This document shows, one piece after another, positions 1 through 7,906 of a stretch of DNA of 64,000 bases. The notes beneath the pieces are model-generated. The model saw only the letters and a program-made list of their open reading frames with translations. It was not told the DNA's origin and did not search any database. Source of the DNA: Bacteroidales bacterium (lineage in GTDB: Bacteria > Bacteroidota > Bacteroidia > Bacteroidales > UBA932); assembly GCA_017549145.1 (NCBI GenBank), contig JAFYVM010000013.1:1-64000 (forward strand), given 5' to 3'. Made by a program: the position numbers and the translations under genes. Each line of letters begins with the position of its first letter. Within the stretch, counting starts at the first letter, position 1.

Positions 1-109
1 AGCGCGGCAATGACGCGGGATATGATTGAATAAGAGGAATAAGCCAAGAACAGTAAACAACTTTAGCGATCACGTATCTCTGCTAAGTTATTTTTTCTCA
101 GAAACATAT

Positions 110-222
<113 letters not shown>

Positions 223-232
223 TCTTATACGA

Positions 233-270
233 GACCCTGACATCACACGATGTCGGGGTCTTTTGTTTTT
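233..270 (+). terminator. Intrinsic terminator after 5S rRNA
   Basis: GACCCTGACATC and GATGTCGGGGTC pair around a short loop and are followed by TTTTGTTTTT. This is a standard end of an rRNA operon. Confidence 0.85.
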
Positions 271-280
271 ATGTGCTTTG

Positions 281-415
281 TACATGGCTACGTTTAAGGG
301 ATGTATTTGTGACCATGGTCCCTAAATGCATAGCATAGCTACGTTTTGAGTGCTTTTATGTAGCCATGTCCCAAATGATATGTGCTTATCAGGAACGAAC
401 CGTTCTTTCCTAGCT
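281..415. repeat. 51-bp palindromic repeat array 1 (after 5S)
   Basis: GCTACGTTT occurs at 287 and 338, exactly 51 bp apart. CCATGGTCCCTAAATG and CCATGTCCCAAATG recur with it, so about two units are present. The second unit is a 27-bp palindrome with arms GCTAC (338-342) and GTAGC (360-364). A degenerate third unit may sit at 389-415 (AGGAA..TTCCT). Period and palindrome length match the arrays at 660, 1203 and 29846, although the arms differ. Confidence 0.6.
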
Positions 416-452
416 TAGCGTGAAATGTAACTCTCTGACTAACAGTATTATA

Positions 453-492
453 CACGAAGTGCGTGCTGCCAATGGGGAGCACGCATTTTGTG
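453..492. other. Long hairpin in gene-free region
   Basis: CACGAAGTGCGTGCT (453-467) pairs with AGCACGCATTTTGTG (478-492), about 15 bp with wobbles, around a 10-nt loop. It could be a weak terminator or part of the repeat cluster. The surrounding 416-650 shows no convincing gene. Confidence 0.4.
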
Positions 493-659
493 TAAGTTGC
501 TGTGTGTGAGGTAGTTGTGTTTTAGGGTTTTTAGTGTACTTTTTGCGCAGTTTGTCTCGAGCAGTTTGCTTCAGATTGATGCTGAATGTTGATGTTCTTA
601 TAAGGACTCTTTCCAATGACAAGTTGGTGCGGTGGGGTGCGAGTACGATTTATCAGAAC

Positions 660-761
660 GGGAACGATTTCGGATTTTTTGTTCCCAGAATCAGTGATTT
701 GGGATCAAATGGGAACGATTTAGAAATTTTTGTTCCCGAAACTGGATTTCGAAGCGCATCG
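660..761. repeat. 51-bp palindromic repeat array 2
   Basis: Two palindromes of exactly 27 bp start at 660 and 711, 51 bp apart. Both have GGGAAC arms on the left and GTTCCC on the right, with a 15-bp T-rich centre starting GATTT. The 24-bp spacers differ. Weak reading frames on both strands here show the same 17-residue period, as expected from a 51-nt repeat, and do not look like a protein family I know. Confidence 0.7.
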
Positions 762-836
762 GGGTCGGCAAATACGCCGGCCGCCCCCTCAAAGCAGGCT
801 GCGCAGCTCAGCCTAAAGGCTGCTCCGCCCGCTTTG
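761..836 (+). repeat. Bipartite hairpin element, copy A
   Basis: Hairpin P1 is 28 bp: arms GGGGTCGGC (761-769) and GCCGCCCCC (780-788) with one mismatch, loop AAATACGCCG. Hairpin P2 follows at 790-836: outer arms CAAAGC / GCTTTG, inner arms GCAGC / GCTGC, loop TCAGCCTAAAG. The same two-part layout occurs at 961-1044 (minus) and 29685-29770. The element is GC-rich against its surroundings and directly follows array 2. No coding function is apparent. Confidence 0.6.
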
Positions 837-960
837 TGCTTTGCGTTTGCGCACCGTGTGATCGGATAAGACATTCCCCTAAGCAAGGAGTTGTAAAATT
901 TGTGCTAACCATAAACTGTTAGGATGTGCTATCCAAAGTTGGGCACGTAGTCACCGCCCG

Positions 961-1044
961 GCGGGAGGACAGCCCGTGAGGGATGTTGCTGCCCGCACCG
1001 CCGGAGCGGAACATCCGACGACCGTATATGTCGGATGTGGTGAC
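961..1044 (-). repeat. Bipartite hairpin element, copy B
   Basis: Read on the minus strand, it starts GTCACC (1044-1039). P1 follows with perfect 9-bp arms ACATCCGAC / GTCGGATGT (1038-1011) and loop ATATACGGTC. P2 is at 996-961 with arms GCGGG..AGC / GCT..CCCGC. Compared with copy C, the loop and the GTCACC prefix are conserved, while the arms differ and remain complementary. Array 3 lies upstream in this orientation. Confidence 0.6.
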
Positions 1045-1201
1045 TTTTGGACGTGGAATGTAATCCCTTGATGCACTTCGCGTAAGTGTCTGTGTGTCAG
1101 GGGTTTGTATTTTGCACTGAAGCGGAATCTCAGTCGCTTGGTTGTTGATATCGATCACGTTATGAACTGGGAAAGAGGAAAGGAGTTCCGCCTGATAACT
1201 T

Positions 1202-1354
1202 TGTCCACAAAACAGCCACTTTTGTGGAGAAACTGATATTATACTAATGTTTTGTCCACAAAACTGCCCATTTCGTGGACAAACTGCCATGTTGCTAATG
1301 GTCTGTCCTTAAAAGTGCCCATGCGAGGACAAAGTCTTGTGGGGTATTAATGGG
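1202..1354. repeat. 51-bp palindromic repeat array 3
   Basis: Three units start at 1202, 1253 and 1304, each exactly 51 bp apart. Units 1 and 2 are 27-bp palindromes (GTCCAC..GTGGAG and GTCCAC..GTGGAC). Unit 3 keeps pairing with changed arms (GTCCT..AGGAC). The centre is A-rich then ATTT-like, and the spacers share CTAATG or TTAATG. The rest of 837-1385 outside copy B holds no supported gene. Confidence 0.75.
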
Positions 1355-1385
1355 GTATTAAGAGACGATTATATCTATTAAATAC

Positions 1386-1393
1386 TATATTTG
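1386..1393 (+). promoter_or_regulatory. Bacteroidetes -7 element before the 1415 gene
   Basis: TATATTTG matches TAnnTTTG and lies 21 bp before the start codon at 1415. No clear TTTG at -33 is visible. Confidence 0.45.
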
Positions 1394-1414
1394 TAAAAAT
1401 TAATCGATTGAATT

Positions 1415-1993
1415 ATGTGTCGCTATCTTATTTCAATCCTCTTTTTGATCGTTACGTTGGGCTTAAATGCACAGGAAACAAAGGTCAGACATTATTCTGT
1501 AATATTTAAGGATCTGGAGATCTGGACAATCGGATCTTGTATCCATAATACTGGATTAAAGAAATCTGAAGAAGACGAGATCTTCAAGCACATATGCTCC
1601 AATATAGATAGTTGTAAAGTGTATTATACTACTACTGTAGATTATCCTGCCAAAAACTATAGGTACGATGCCCAATCGATTCTATTATCGGCCGATTATA
1701 ATGCAGGTGAAGGTAAGGGGCATGACACAGTTGAAGCATATAAAGGAAGGGGAGCACTGCATATCCCGTTCGGTGAAAGTGAAGGCAAGGTTATAGTTTA
1801 TAATTCTGAAGGTGATATGATCCTTCGTATTTTATACAAAGATGAATCCATAACTTCATTCGAAGTACGTAAGGATGGTACTTCTATGTATAAAGCAGAG
1901 GGAGCGTTTCAAACTCTTCCTTTTGAAAGTACTATGATGTATGAGTTTTCAGTGGGAAAGATATATTATAAGGGAAAACTCAGAACAAAGTAG
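1415..1993 (+). CDS. Small secreted protein of unknown function
   Basis: A 192-residue protein whose first 20 or so residues (MCRYLISILFLIVTLGLNAQ) form a signal peptide ending in a typical Bacteroidales NAQ/E cleavage site; there is no lipobox cysteine. The mature part has mixed charge and alternates short hydrophobic stretches, suggesting beta structure. It resembles the many small periplasmic hypothetical proteins of the group, but I recognise no family. The gene stands alone: a promoter-like TATATTTG lies just upstream and tRNA-Arg follows on the other strand with no gap. Its AT-rich codon use differs from the housekeeping genes downstream. It borders the repeat-rich region. Confidence 0.75.
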   Translation: MCRYLISILFLIVTLGLNAQETKVRHYSVIFKDLEIWTIGSCIHNTGLKKSEEDEIFKHICSNIDSCKVYYTTTVDYPAKNYRYDAQSILLSADYNAGEGKGHDTVEAYKGRGALHIPFGESEGKVIVYNSEGDMILRILYKDESITSFEVRKDGTSMYKAEGAFQTLPFESTMMYEFSVGKIYYKGKLRTK

Positions 1994-2065
1994 TACCCCC
2001 GTGCGGAATCGAACCGCAACCTTCAGAACCGGAATCTGAAATTCTATCCATTAAACTACGGGGGC
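1994..2065 (-). tRNA. tRNA-Arg (anticodon CCG)
   Basis: On the minus strand the acceptor GCCCCCG pairs with CGGGGGT (one G-U). The anticodon stem TCAGA / TCTGA encloses the loop TTCCGGT, giving anticodon CCG. The T arm GCGGTTCGATTCCGC is standard. CCA is not encoded. Its 3' end touches the stop codon of the gene at 1415. Confidence 0.93.
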
Positions 2066-2073
2066 TGGAATTA

Positions 2074-2081
2074 CAAATATA
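2074..2081 (-). promoter_or_regulatory. -7 element for tRNA-Arg
   Basis: TATATTTG on the minus strand, nine bases before the tRNA 5' end. Confidence 0.5.
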
Positions 2082-2091
2082 GTTATTTTTT

Positions 2092-2205
2092 TAGAGATCC
2101 TTCGCTTCGCTCAGGATGACATGAAGCTCAGGATGACATGAAGCTCAGGATGACATGAAGCTCAGGGTGACATGGAACTCGGGATGACTGTGAGCTTAGG
2201 GTATC
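2092..2205. repeat. Dispersed ATCCTTCGCT / CTCAGGATGACA repeat, tandem 17-bp expansion
   Basis: It begins AGAGATCCTTCGCTTCGCT and continues with CTCAGGATGACATGAAG-type units at 2110, 2127, 2144, 2161 and 2178: five starts with an exact 17-bp period, degenerating to the right. The same core occurs at 27209, 51779 and 59886 and inside the DPP IV gene. It fills the gap between tRNA-Arg and the WYL gene. Confidence 0.8.
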
Positions 2206-2209
2206 AGGG

Positions 2210-3109
2210 CTAATTGTAAATATTAGCGGCAGCGCGGAGCTCTGAGGCGATCTGTTCGCGCAGATCGGTTGGGGAGAGGATTTCTATACGGCTGCCGTAT
2301 TTGCATAGCTCCATCAGGAGGTTCTTGTCGGGGCAAACGAAGATTGAGAAGGTTACATAACCATTGTGAGTCTCCAGTTCTTCCTGACTTTTGTGGAGCG
2401 GTAGGTCTCTTAGGAATCTTGCTTCTGCTTCTGAAACTTTGAATTTAACGATGCGAGCCTTTCCTTCTGGCAGATAGATACCGAAACTTGTCGCAAAGAG
2501 CTCGTCTACATCGAATCCTTTGGGCATTTTAAAGCTTCTGGTAGTTGTGTGAAGCTCTTTTACTCTATCTAGTCCGTAAACGCGAATTCCCTCCCTTTCT
2601 ACACAATATGCGATAAGATACCATCGCTTCGCAAACTCCTTTACTGCGTATGGACGCAAAGTAAGGGTCTCAGCATTTGCAGCAGTATATTTCTGGTAGA
2701 CTATTTCTATCTCGACACCTTCTGTCATCGCCTCCATGATACCTGTAAGATACAGATGTCCTGAAGGAATATCCTCCACTGACACACGACCGGAAAGACG
2801 CTGTTTGCCTAGTGAGAGTATGTTATTGACTGTGAATGTGTTAATCAGCCATGCTGACTCTGCATTTTCGTCGCTCACATCCTCGCTATAATCAATGAAA
2901 TAGCTGTTTGTGCTACGATTGCACTCGATCTTTATGCCGAACACTTCTTCTACTGCTGCACGATGATTATTAAAGGTACGACGTGAGTAGGGGAGGTCAA
3001 AACGGCTTTCCCATCTGTCTGTAATCTCATTGAGTGTAAGACCATTCTTACCGACGCGGACAAAGGTCTGCACCAGCCAGATGTATTTCTGAAGAAGTTC
3101 TGTAACCAT
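2210..3109 (-). CDS. WYL-domain transcriptional regulator
   Basis: A 299-residue protein with an N-terminal winged-helix region (about 1-75; RTFNNHRAAVEEVFG resembles the recognition part) and a WYL domain (about 125-215) with the defining run RWYLIAY and a downstream YGLDRVKEL. A C-terminal WCX-like extension completes the family length. WYL proteins usually bind nucleotides or nucleic acid ligands and regulate DNA-damage, phage-defence or metabolic genes. The start codon overlaps the recG stop by one base (TAATG), so it is translated from the recG transcript. That coupling suggests a DNA-repair link, which is inference. The target is unknown. Confidence 0.88.
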   Translation of the reverse strand: MVTELLQKYIWLVQTFVRVGKNGLTLNEITDRWESRFDLPYSRRTFNNHRAAVEEVFGIKIECNRSTNSYFIDYSEDVSDENAESAWLINTFTVNNILSLGKQRLSGRVSVEDIPSGHLYLTGIMEAMTEGVEIEIVYQKYTAANAETLTLRPYAVKEFAKRWYLIAYCVEREGIRVYGLDRVKELHTTTRSFKMPKGFDVDELFATSFGIYLPEGKARIVKFKVSEAEARFLRDLPLHKSQEELETHNGYVTFSIFVCPDKNLLMELCKYGSRIEILSPTDLREQIASELRAAANIYN

Positions 3110-5250
3110 TAGCTTATCTTGCTATAATCTTTAACTTGATACTTATCTTTTCTCAATTCCTTGCGTAGGAGCTGATTTTTGTCATCGTGTAGAGTTGGAT
3201 CCGCTTTCAGAATCGAGTCAGCACAGTCTCTGGCTGCATTCAGGATCAATCCGTCCTTCGCCAGGGATGCGATATTCAGGCTGATAGGAAGACCACTCTG
3301 CTGTGTGCCCTCAAGGTCACCAGGACCGCGCATTTTCATATCCTCATCCGCCAGTTCAAAACCATTCTCTGTAGCGCACATAAGCTCAATCCTGCGCTTT
3401 GACTCCTTGCTCATCTTATGGCCTGTCATAAGAACGCAATATGACTTTTCACTACCACGTCCTACACGACCACGAAGCTGGTGCAACTGGCTTAAACCGA
3501 ACCTCTCTGCACTCTCTATAACCATTACAGATGCATTTGGAACGTCCACTCCAACTTCGATTACAGATGTAGCCACAAGGATATTGGCTCTGCCTGCAAC
3601 AAAGGCATCCATATTGAACTGCTTGACGTCATTCTGCTGCTTTCCGTGGACCACGGCAGTCTTGTAATCAGGGAACGGGAACTTATTCATAATGTCCTCT
3701 GCTCCTGCTTCAAGGCTTTGATAATCAAGCTTTTCTGTTTCGTTAATCAAAGGATATACAACGAAGACCTGACGTCCAAGTGCAATCTGCTCTCTCATGA
3801 AATTATATAGAGCTGGACGCTTTCCTTCAGTTGCATGAATGGTTTGTACCGGCTTACGTCCTGGAGGAAGCTCATCGATGACTGATACATCCAGGTCACC
3901 ATAAAGAGTCATAGCGAGCGTACGAGGAATTGGAGTCGCTGTCATCACAAGTACATGCGGTGGCACTCCAACTGACGATTTATTCCAAAGTCTCGAGCGT
4001 TGCTCCACACCGAATCTATGCTGCTCATCAATGATTGCAAGTCCGAGATTGCGGAATACCACGTTATCTTCAAGTAGAGCATGTGTTCCTACAAGTATGC
4101 AGATTGAACCATCCTCAATGCCCTGATGCACCTCTCGTCTTTCCGCAGTCTTGCTGCTTCCTGTAAGAAGTGCCGCGCGTACTCCGGTCGGAGCAAGGAG
4201 CTTCTGGATGTTCTTAAAGTGTTGCTGCGCAAGTACTTCCGTAGGAGCCATGATACACGCCTGATAGCCATTGCCAATAGCTATCAAAGCGCTCAAGAGT
4301 GCAACCATTGTCTTTCCGCTACCCACATCTCCCTGCAGAAGACGATTCATCTGATGGCCGCTCTTGAGATCGTTACGGATCTCAGTAATCACACATTTCT
4401 GAGCACCAGTGAGCGGGAAGGGGAGGGATTCATAACATTTGTTGAATGCCTCACCAACCTTCGGCATCATAATACCGTTGTCAGCCCTGCTTCTGATGTA
4501 TTTCTGTTTAAGCAGCGAAAGCTGCAGATAGAAGAGCTCCTCAAATTTCAGACGATACTTGGCCTTTTCCAGGGCAGCAGCGTCTTGAGGAAAATGGATA
4601 TTTCGGATAGCAAAATGCAGTGGCACAAGTCCGCATTGACGAAGCACGTATTCCGGCAAACTCTCTTCAAAGTCTCCTAGTGCCTTATTCAGAGCGGCAT
4701 CTACCATTTTGTTCATCACCTTTCCTGTGATTCCGGCATTCTTCAGCTTCTCTGTGCTAGGGTAAACTCCTGTCATTCGTGCTCCAGCACCGGCCATCTG
4801 CAGTTTCTCAGCAGTAAGTGTATCTACTTCAGGATGAACAATATTAATCTTGGTACCAAAGACTGTAGGTTTTCCAAAGAATATGAACTCAAGGCCTGGC
4901 TTAAGCTTTTCATGCATCCACTTGATACCCTTGAAGAACACCATCTCCATCTCTCCATAGCCATCAGTCACCCACACACTCATTCGCTTGACTGTATTGA
5001 ACTTCACTCCTTCGCCACTCTGAGCCATTGTTTGCTGACCAGCTCCGTACAGATCCACTCTCAACACCTTCGCACGAATCTGAATGTAGGCCATATCTGG
5101 TCTGGCGTCACAGATGCGAGTGAATGAACTCTTGTCGATATACCTGAATGGATATAGCCTTAGCAAATCCTCTATAGTGCTGATATTCAATTCCTTCTGC
5201 AAGAGCGCCGCCCTCTTTGGGCCGACTCCCGGAAGGAACTGTATTTCCAT
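3109..5250 (-). CDS. recG: ATP-dependent DNA helicase RecG
   Basis: RecG remodels stalled replication forks and Holliday junctions. The 713-residue product has the N-terminal wedge/OB region beginning with a helix-hairpin-helix-like FLPGVGPKRAALL. The helicase core follows: GDVGSGKT (Walker A, about residue 310), DEQH in IIDEQHRFGVEQ, TATPIPRTLA, then ELPPGRKPVQT, the QLRGRVGRG motif VI and a C-terminal block. I chose the start at 5250 (MEIQFLPG) over the upstream ATG at 5271, because the -7 element at 5279-5286 would place the transcript start almost on that ATG. The WYL regulator follows in the same transcript. Confidence 0.95.
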   Translation of the reverse strand: MEIQFLPGVGPKRAALLQKELNISTIEDLLRLYPFRYIDKSSFTRICDARPDMAYIQIRAKVLRVDLYGAGQQTMAQSGEGVKFNTVKRMSVWVTDGYGEMEMVFFKGIKWMHEKLKPGLEFIFFGKPTVFGTKINIVHPEVDTLTAEKLQMAGAGARMTGVYPSTEKLKNAGITGKVMNKMVDAALNKALGDFEESLPEYVLRQCGLVPLHFAIRNIHFPQDAAALEKAKYRLKFEELFYLQLSLLKQKYIRSRADNGIMMPKVGEAFNKCYESLPFPLTGAQKCVITEIRNDLKSGHQMNRLLQGDVGSGKTMVALLSALIAIGNGYQACIMAPTEVLAQQHFKNIQKLLAPTGVRAALLTGSSKTAERREVHQGIEDGSICILVGTHALLEDNVVFRNLGLAIIDEQHRFGVEQRSRLWNKSSVGVPPHVLVMTATPIPRTLAMTLYGDLDVSVIDELPPGRKPVQTIHATEGKRPALYNFMREQIALGRQVFVVYPLINETEKLDYQSLEAGAEDIMNKFPFPDYKTAVVHGKQQNDVKQFNMDAFVAGRANILVATSVIEVGVDVPNASVMVIESAERFGLSQLHQLRGRVGRGSEKSYCVLMTGHKMSKESKRRIELMCATENGFELADEDMKMRGPGDLEGTQQSGLPISLNIASLAKDGLILNAARDCADSILKADPTLHDDKNQLLRKELRKDKYQVKDYSKIS

Positions 5251-5278
5251 ATTTAGGTTACCATGTGCCATACTTAGG

Positions 5279-5286
5279 CAAATCTA
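5279..5286 (-). promoter_or_regulatory. -7 element for recG
   Basis: TAGATTTG on the minus strand fits TAnnTTTG. It predicts initiation near 5274 and decides the recG start in favour of 5250. Confidence 0.5.
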
Positions 5287-5317
5287 CTATATATTTTAGA
5301 AAATGTAAATACTTTAG

Positions 5318-5325
5318 TATATTTG
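5318..5325 (+). promoter_or_regulatory. -7 element for pdxA-rnhA
   Basis: TATATTTG, 29 bp before the pdxA start. It is divergent from the recG promoter with about 30 bp between the two -7 elements. Confidence 0.55.
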
Positions 5326-5354
5326 CGAGTTAATTCATTTGAAATTTTCCCATA

Positions 5355-6437
5355 ATGGCAAGAAAACTTATAGTTGGAATCACTCAGGGCGACGGCAACG
5401 GAATCAGCTACGAGGTGATCATCAAAGCATTGGCAGATGAGCGTATCCTTGATATGTGTACTCCTGTGATTTACGGCTCTTCGAAGATCTTCGGATTCTA
5501 CAAAAAGCATATTCACAATATTGAGCAGATAAATACAAACGTCATTACTTCAGCGAAGGATGTTCACCAGAAAAGAGTGAATATTGTAAACTGCCTTCCG
5601 GAAAATGTGTTTGTAGAGCCAGGACAGGCAACTCCTGAGTCTGCCAAATCTGCAATGACTGCCCTTGAAAGAGCAGTTGCTGATATCAAGGAAGGACATA
5701 TTGATGTGCTTGTCACAGCTCCAATCAACAAGAGAGCAATGAACGCAGAGGGCTTCGGTTATACTGGTCATACAGAGTACTTGGAGAAGCAGTTCGGAGT
5801 GGAAGAGGTTGCTATGATCATGGTAAGTGAGCAGCTTAAGGTGGGAGTCGTAACTGGTCACATCTCATTGAAGGATGTCCCTGCCAAGCTTACAACAGAG
5901 AAGATTTTGGCAAAACTTCGCCTTATGAACAAGTCACTTAAGAGAGACTTCGGTGTAGTTGCTCCAAAGATTGCAGTTCTTGGACTTAACCCGCACTGTG
6001 GTGACGGCGGACTTCTCGGAGATGAGGAGCAGCAGATCATCCTTCCTGCAGTGAAGGCTGCAAATGAAGAAGATATCATGGCTTTCGGACCATACTCTCC
6101 AGACGGATTCTTCGGTCTTGGAAACTACCAGAAGTTCGATGCAGTGCTAGCAATGTACCATGACCAGGGACTTACTCCGTTCAAGGCACTTGCATTCGAG
6201 GAGGGCGTGAACTATACAGCTGGTCTTCCAGTCGTAAGAACATCTCCTGACCACGGAACAGCATACGAAATGGCTGGTCGCGACCTTGCTGATCCTCGTT
6301 CAATGAAGTCAGCAATCTACGCTGCAATTGATATCTTCAATAAGAGAGAAGCGTACGATGAACTCATTGCTAATCGTATGACTATCAAGGCTCCAGATAC
6401 AGAAATTCGTCCGAAAGGCGGTAGAGTAATCGAATAA
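5355..6437 (+). CDS. pdxA: 4-hydroxythreonine-4-phosphate dehydrogenase PdxA
   Basis: PdxA oxidises 4-phosphohydroxy-L-threonine in the DXP-dependent route to pyridoxal 5'-phosphate. The 360 residues open with [13 protein letters not shown], match the family length and carry the metal-binding histidine regions: [20 protein letters not shown] and [12 protein letters not shown], followed by [13 protein letters not shown]. The gene overlaps rnhA by its last base pattern (TAATG), so the two are co-translated. It diverges from recG. Nothing unusual is visible. Confidence 0.96.
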   Translation: MARKLIVGITQGDGNGISYEVIIKALADERILDMCTPVIYGSSKIFGFYKKHIHNIEQINTNVITSAKDVHQKRVNIVNCLPENVFVEPGQATPESAKSAMTALERAVADIKEGHIDVLVTAPINKRAMNAEGFGYTGHTEYLEKQFGVEEVAMIMVSEQLKVGVVTGHISLKDVPAKLTTEKILAKLRLMNKSLKRDFGVVAPKIAVLGLNPHCGDGGLLGDEEQQIILPAVKAANEEDIMAFGPYSPDGFFGLGNYQKFDAVLAMYHDQGLTPFKALAFEEGVNYTAGLPVVRTSPDHGTAYEMAGRDLADPRSMKSAIYAAIDIFNKREAYDELIANRMTIKAPDTEIRPKGGRVIE

Positions 6438-6946
6438 TGGCTCTAGTTCCTCTAGATCAGAAACCGCCGATTTATCTATATACTGACGGTGCAGCAAGTG
6501 GCAATCCCGGACCAGGTGGTTACGGGGTTATACTTAAATGCGGCGACCATGAGAAAGAGATGTCAGGCGGATTTGCCCTTACTACCAACAATAGAATGGA
6601 ACTCCTGGCAGTGATCAAAGGCCTCGAGGCAATTCGTTGGTATAATGCTGAGGTTCATGTATATAGCGACTCATCGTATGTCGTGAATGCCATCAATCAG
6701 GGATGGCTTGAAGGCTGGAAGAGAAGAGGATACGCTAGAGTCAAGAACCCGGATCTATGGATGCGTTTCGACAATGTCTTCAGATGCCATCGTGTCACCT
6801 TCCATTGGATTAGAGGTCATGCCGGACATCCTGAGAATGAGCGCTGTGACCGTCTGGCAGTAGCTGCTGGAGCAGGAGCAATCGCACAAGGAATACAATT
6901 ACCGGAAGATCCCGGATATAAACCAGAAGAGCCTACTTTGATGTAG
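6437..6946 (+). CDS. rnhA: Ribonuclease HI
   Basis: RNase HI cuts RNA in RNA:DNA hybrids. The 169 residues contain the full catalytic set: D in [17 protein letters not shown] in [10 protein letters not shown] in [10 protein letters not shown], and the C-terminal [14 protein letters not shown] with histidine and aspartate. The C-terminal tail is about 15 residues longer than the E. coli enzyme and is proline- and glutamate-rich. The gene is translationally coupled to pdxA. Its stop codon lies inside the terminator hairpin that separates it from the convergent AraC gene. Confidence 0.96.
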   Translation: MALVPLDQKPPIYLYTDGAASGNPGPGGYGVILKCGDHEKEMSGGFALTTNNRMELLAVIKGLEAIRWYNAEVHVYSDSSYVVNAINQGWLEGWKRRGYARVKNPDLWMRFDNVFRCHRVTFHWIRGHAGHPENERCDRLAVAAGAGAIAQGIQLPEDPGYKPEEPTLM

Positions 6947-6958
6947 GCTCTTTTTTTT
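6929..6958 (+). terminator. Terminator overlapping the rnhA stop codon
   Basis: GAGCCTAC (6929-6936) pairs with GTAGGCTC (6943-6950) around TTTGAT, followed by eight T. The TAG stop is within the 3' arm. The last T positions overlap the end of the convergent regulator gene. Confidence 0.9.
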
Positions 6959-7829
6959 ATGCATTTCTGAATTCTGTCGGTGACATTCCTGTCTTCTTTT
7001 TGAAAAGTTTGGCAAAATATTCAGGCGTTTCAAAGTTCAGAAGATAGGATATCTCTTTTATTGATGTCGCTGAATTCTGCAGCATTCTCTTAGCAAGGTG
7101 GATCTTCGTGTTGATGAAATACTGGGTAGGGGATAGTCCTGTGTATTTCTTGAACAAATGCCTGAATGAAGAATAGCTCATATTCAAGTGCTTGGCAACC
7201 TCTGGCATCTGAAGGTCTGTGTCCAATCTGTCCTGCATGAATATTCTGGCCTTGTCAACGATCTGCTGGTCATCGTCGTTCGTAAGTTTCCTGTTTTCGT
7301 GCAGAGAGAACGTCATTCCCACGATAAGGCTTACAATGCCTGCCAGTAGCTGCTGGAAGTGCTTTTTCTGCTCATTTGCAATTGTGATGGCATTGCTATA
7401 CAGGGTCGTGATGGACTCGTTGTAACCGATGTTGTACACTGGTTGCTCCTTTTTGAAGAAGCCAGATTGTACACGGTCATCCATGTTATAACCCTTAAAT
7501 CCTATCCAATATTCTTTCCAGCCGGTTTCCTTATTGGGACTATAAGTATGCCACTCTCCTGGAAAAAGTAGGAACACATCGCCTGCTTTTATTTGCCTTT
7601 TAGTGCAGGAACTTGATTCGAAAGTGCCGCTTCCATCCACAATATATATCAACTGATACTCGTCAAGAATTCGTCCTTTTTCTGGATTGAACATGTGTTT
7701 GCTCGTGTGATTCCTATCCCTTGGAGGATATACTGAGTGTGGCGCAACTTCTTGAAATCCAACAGTATGAATTGTCAGACCCCATTCTGTGTCCTGCTCG
7801 TTGACCGTTAAGTAATTAGTGAAGAGCAT
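6957..7829 (-). CDS. AraC-family regulator of the rhamnose locus
   Basis: A 290-residue protein with an N-terminal cupin-type ligand domain (about 1-165, including GSGTF and DVFLLFPGEWHTY) and a C-terminal AraC double helix-turn-helix (about 190-290: MPEVAKHLNMSYSSFRHLFK, then IKEISYLLNFETPEYFAKLF and KKKTGMSPTEFR). Such regulators normally activate sugar operons when ligand is bound. It diverges from the rhamnose operon, and two direct repeats 21 bp apart lie between them, so it is very likely the rhamnose sensor, functionally like Bacteroides RhaR. The role is inferred from context and was not read from specific residues. Confidence 0.9.
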   Translation of the reverse strand: MLFTNYLTVNEQDTEWGLTIHTVGFQEVAPHSVYPPRDRNHTSKHMFNPEKGRILDEYQLIYIVDGSGTFESSSCTKRQIKAGDVFLLFPGEWHTYSPNKETGWKEYWIGFKGYNMDDRVQSGFFKKEQPVYNIGYNESITTLYSNAITIANEQKKHFQQLLAGIVSLIVGMTFSLHENRKLTNDDDQQIVDKARIFMQDRLDTDLQMPEVAKHLNMSYSSFRHLFKKYTGLSPTQYFINTKIHLAKRMLQNSATSIKEISYLLNFETPEYFAKLFKKKTGMSPTEFRNA

Positions 7830-7852
7830 AGCGGTTTCGTGTTTGAATGAGA

Positions 7853-7860
7853 CAAATATA
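7853..7860 (-). promoter_or_regulatory. -7 element for the AraC regulator
   Basis: TATATTTG on the minus strand, 24 bp before the start codon at 7829. The first operator repeat (7869-7878) lies just upstream, so binding there could also affect the regulator's own transcription. Confidence 0.5.
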
Positions 7861-7868
7861 TAAAACTA

Positions 7869-7899
7869 TTGCCAAAAAATGTGGACTCTTTGCCAAAAA
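7869..7899. promoter_or_regulatory. Probable AraC-type operator: two TTGCCAAAAA repeats
   Basis: TTGCCAAAAA occurs at 7869-7878 and 7890-7899, exactly 21 bp apart, which is two helical turns on the same DNA face. This is the classic arrangement for an AraC-family dimer. The downstream copy ends seven bases before the TTTG of the operon promoter, the position expected for an activator contacting RNA polymerase. Confidence 0.65.
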
Positions 7900-7906
7900 G
7901 TACAGA

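Noticed and set aside
1..60. 3' end of 23S rRNA
   Set aside because: No recognisable 23S terminal sequence; treated as spacer.
534..1290. Open frames on both strands in the gene-free region
   Set aside because: Their sequence is explained by the 51-bp arrays and hairpin elements. The 17-residue periodicity follows from the DNA repeat, and no frame stays open across a whole module.
287..1331. CRISPR array
   Set aside because: Regular spacing exists, but repeats are degenerate, only two or three per array, each is a palindrome, and no cas gene is present.
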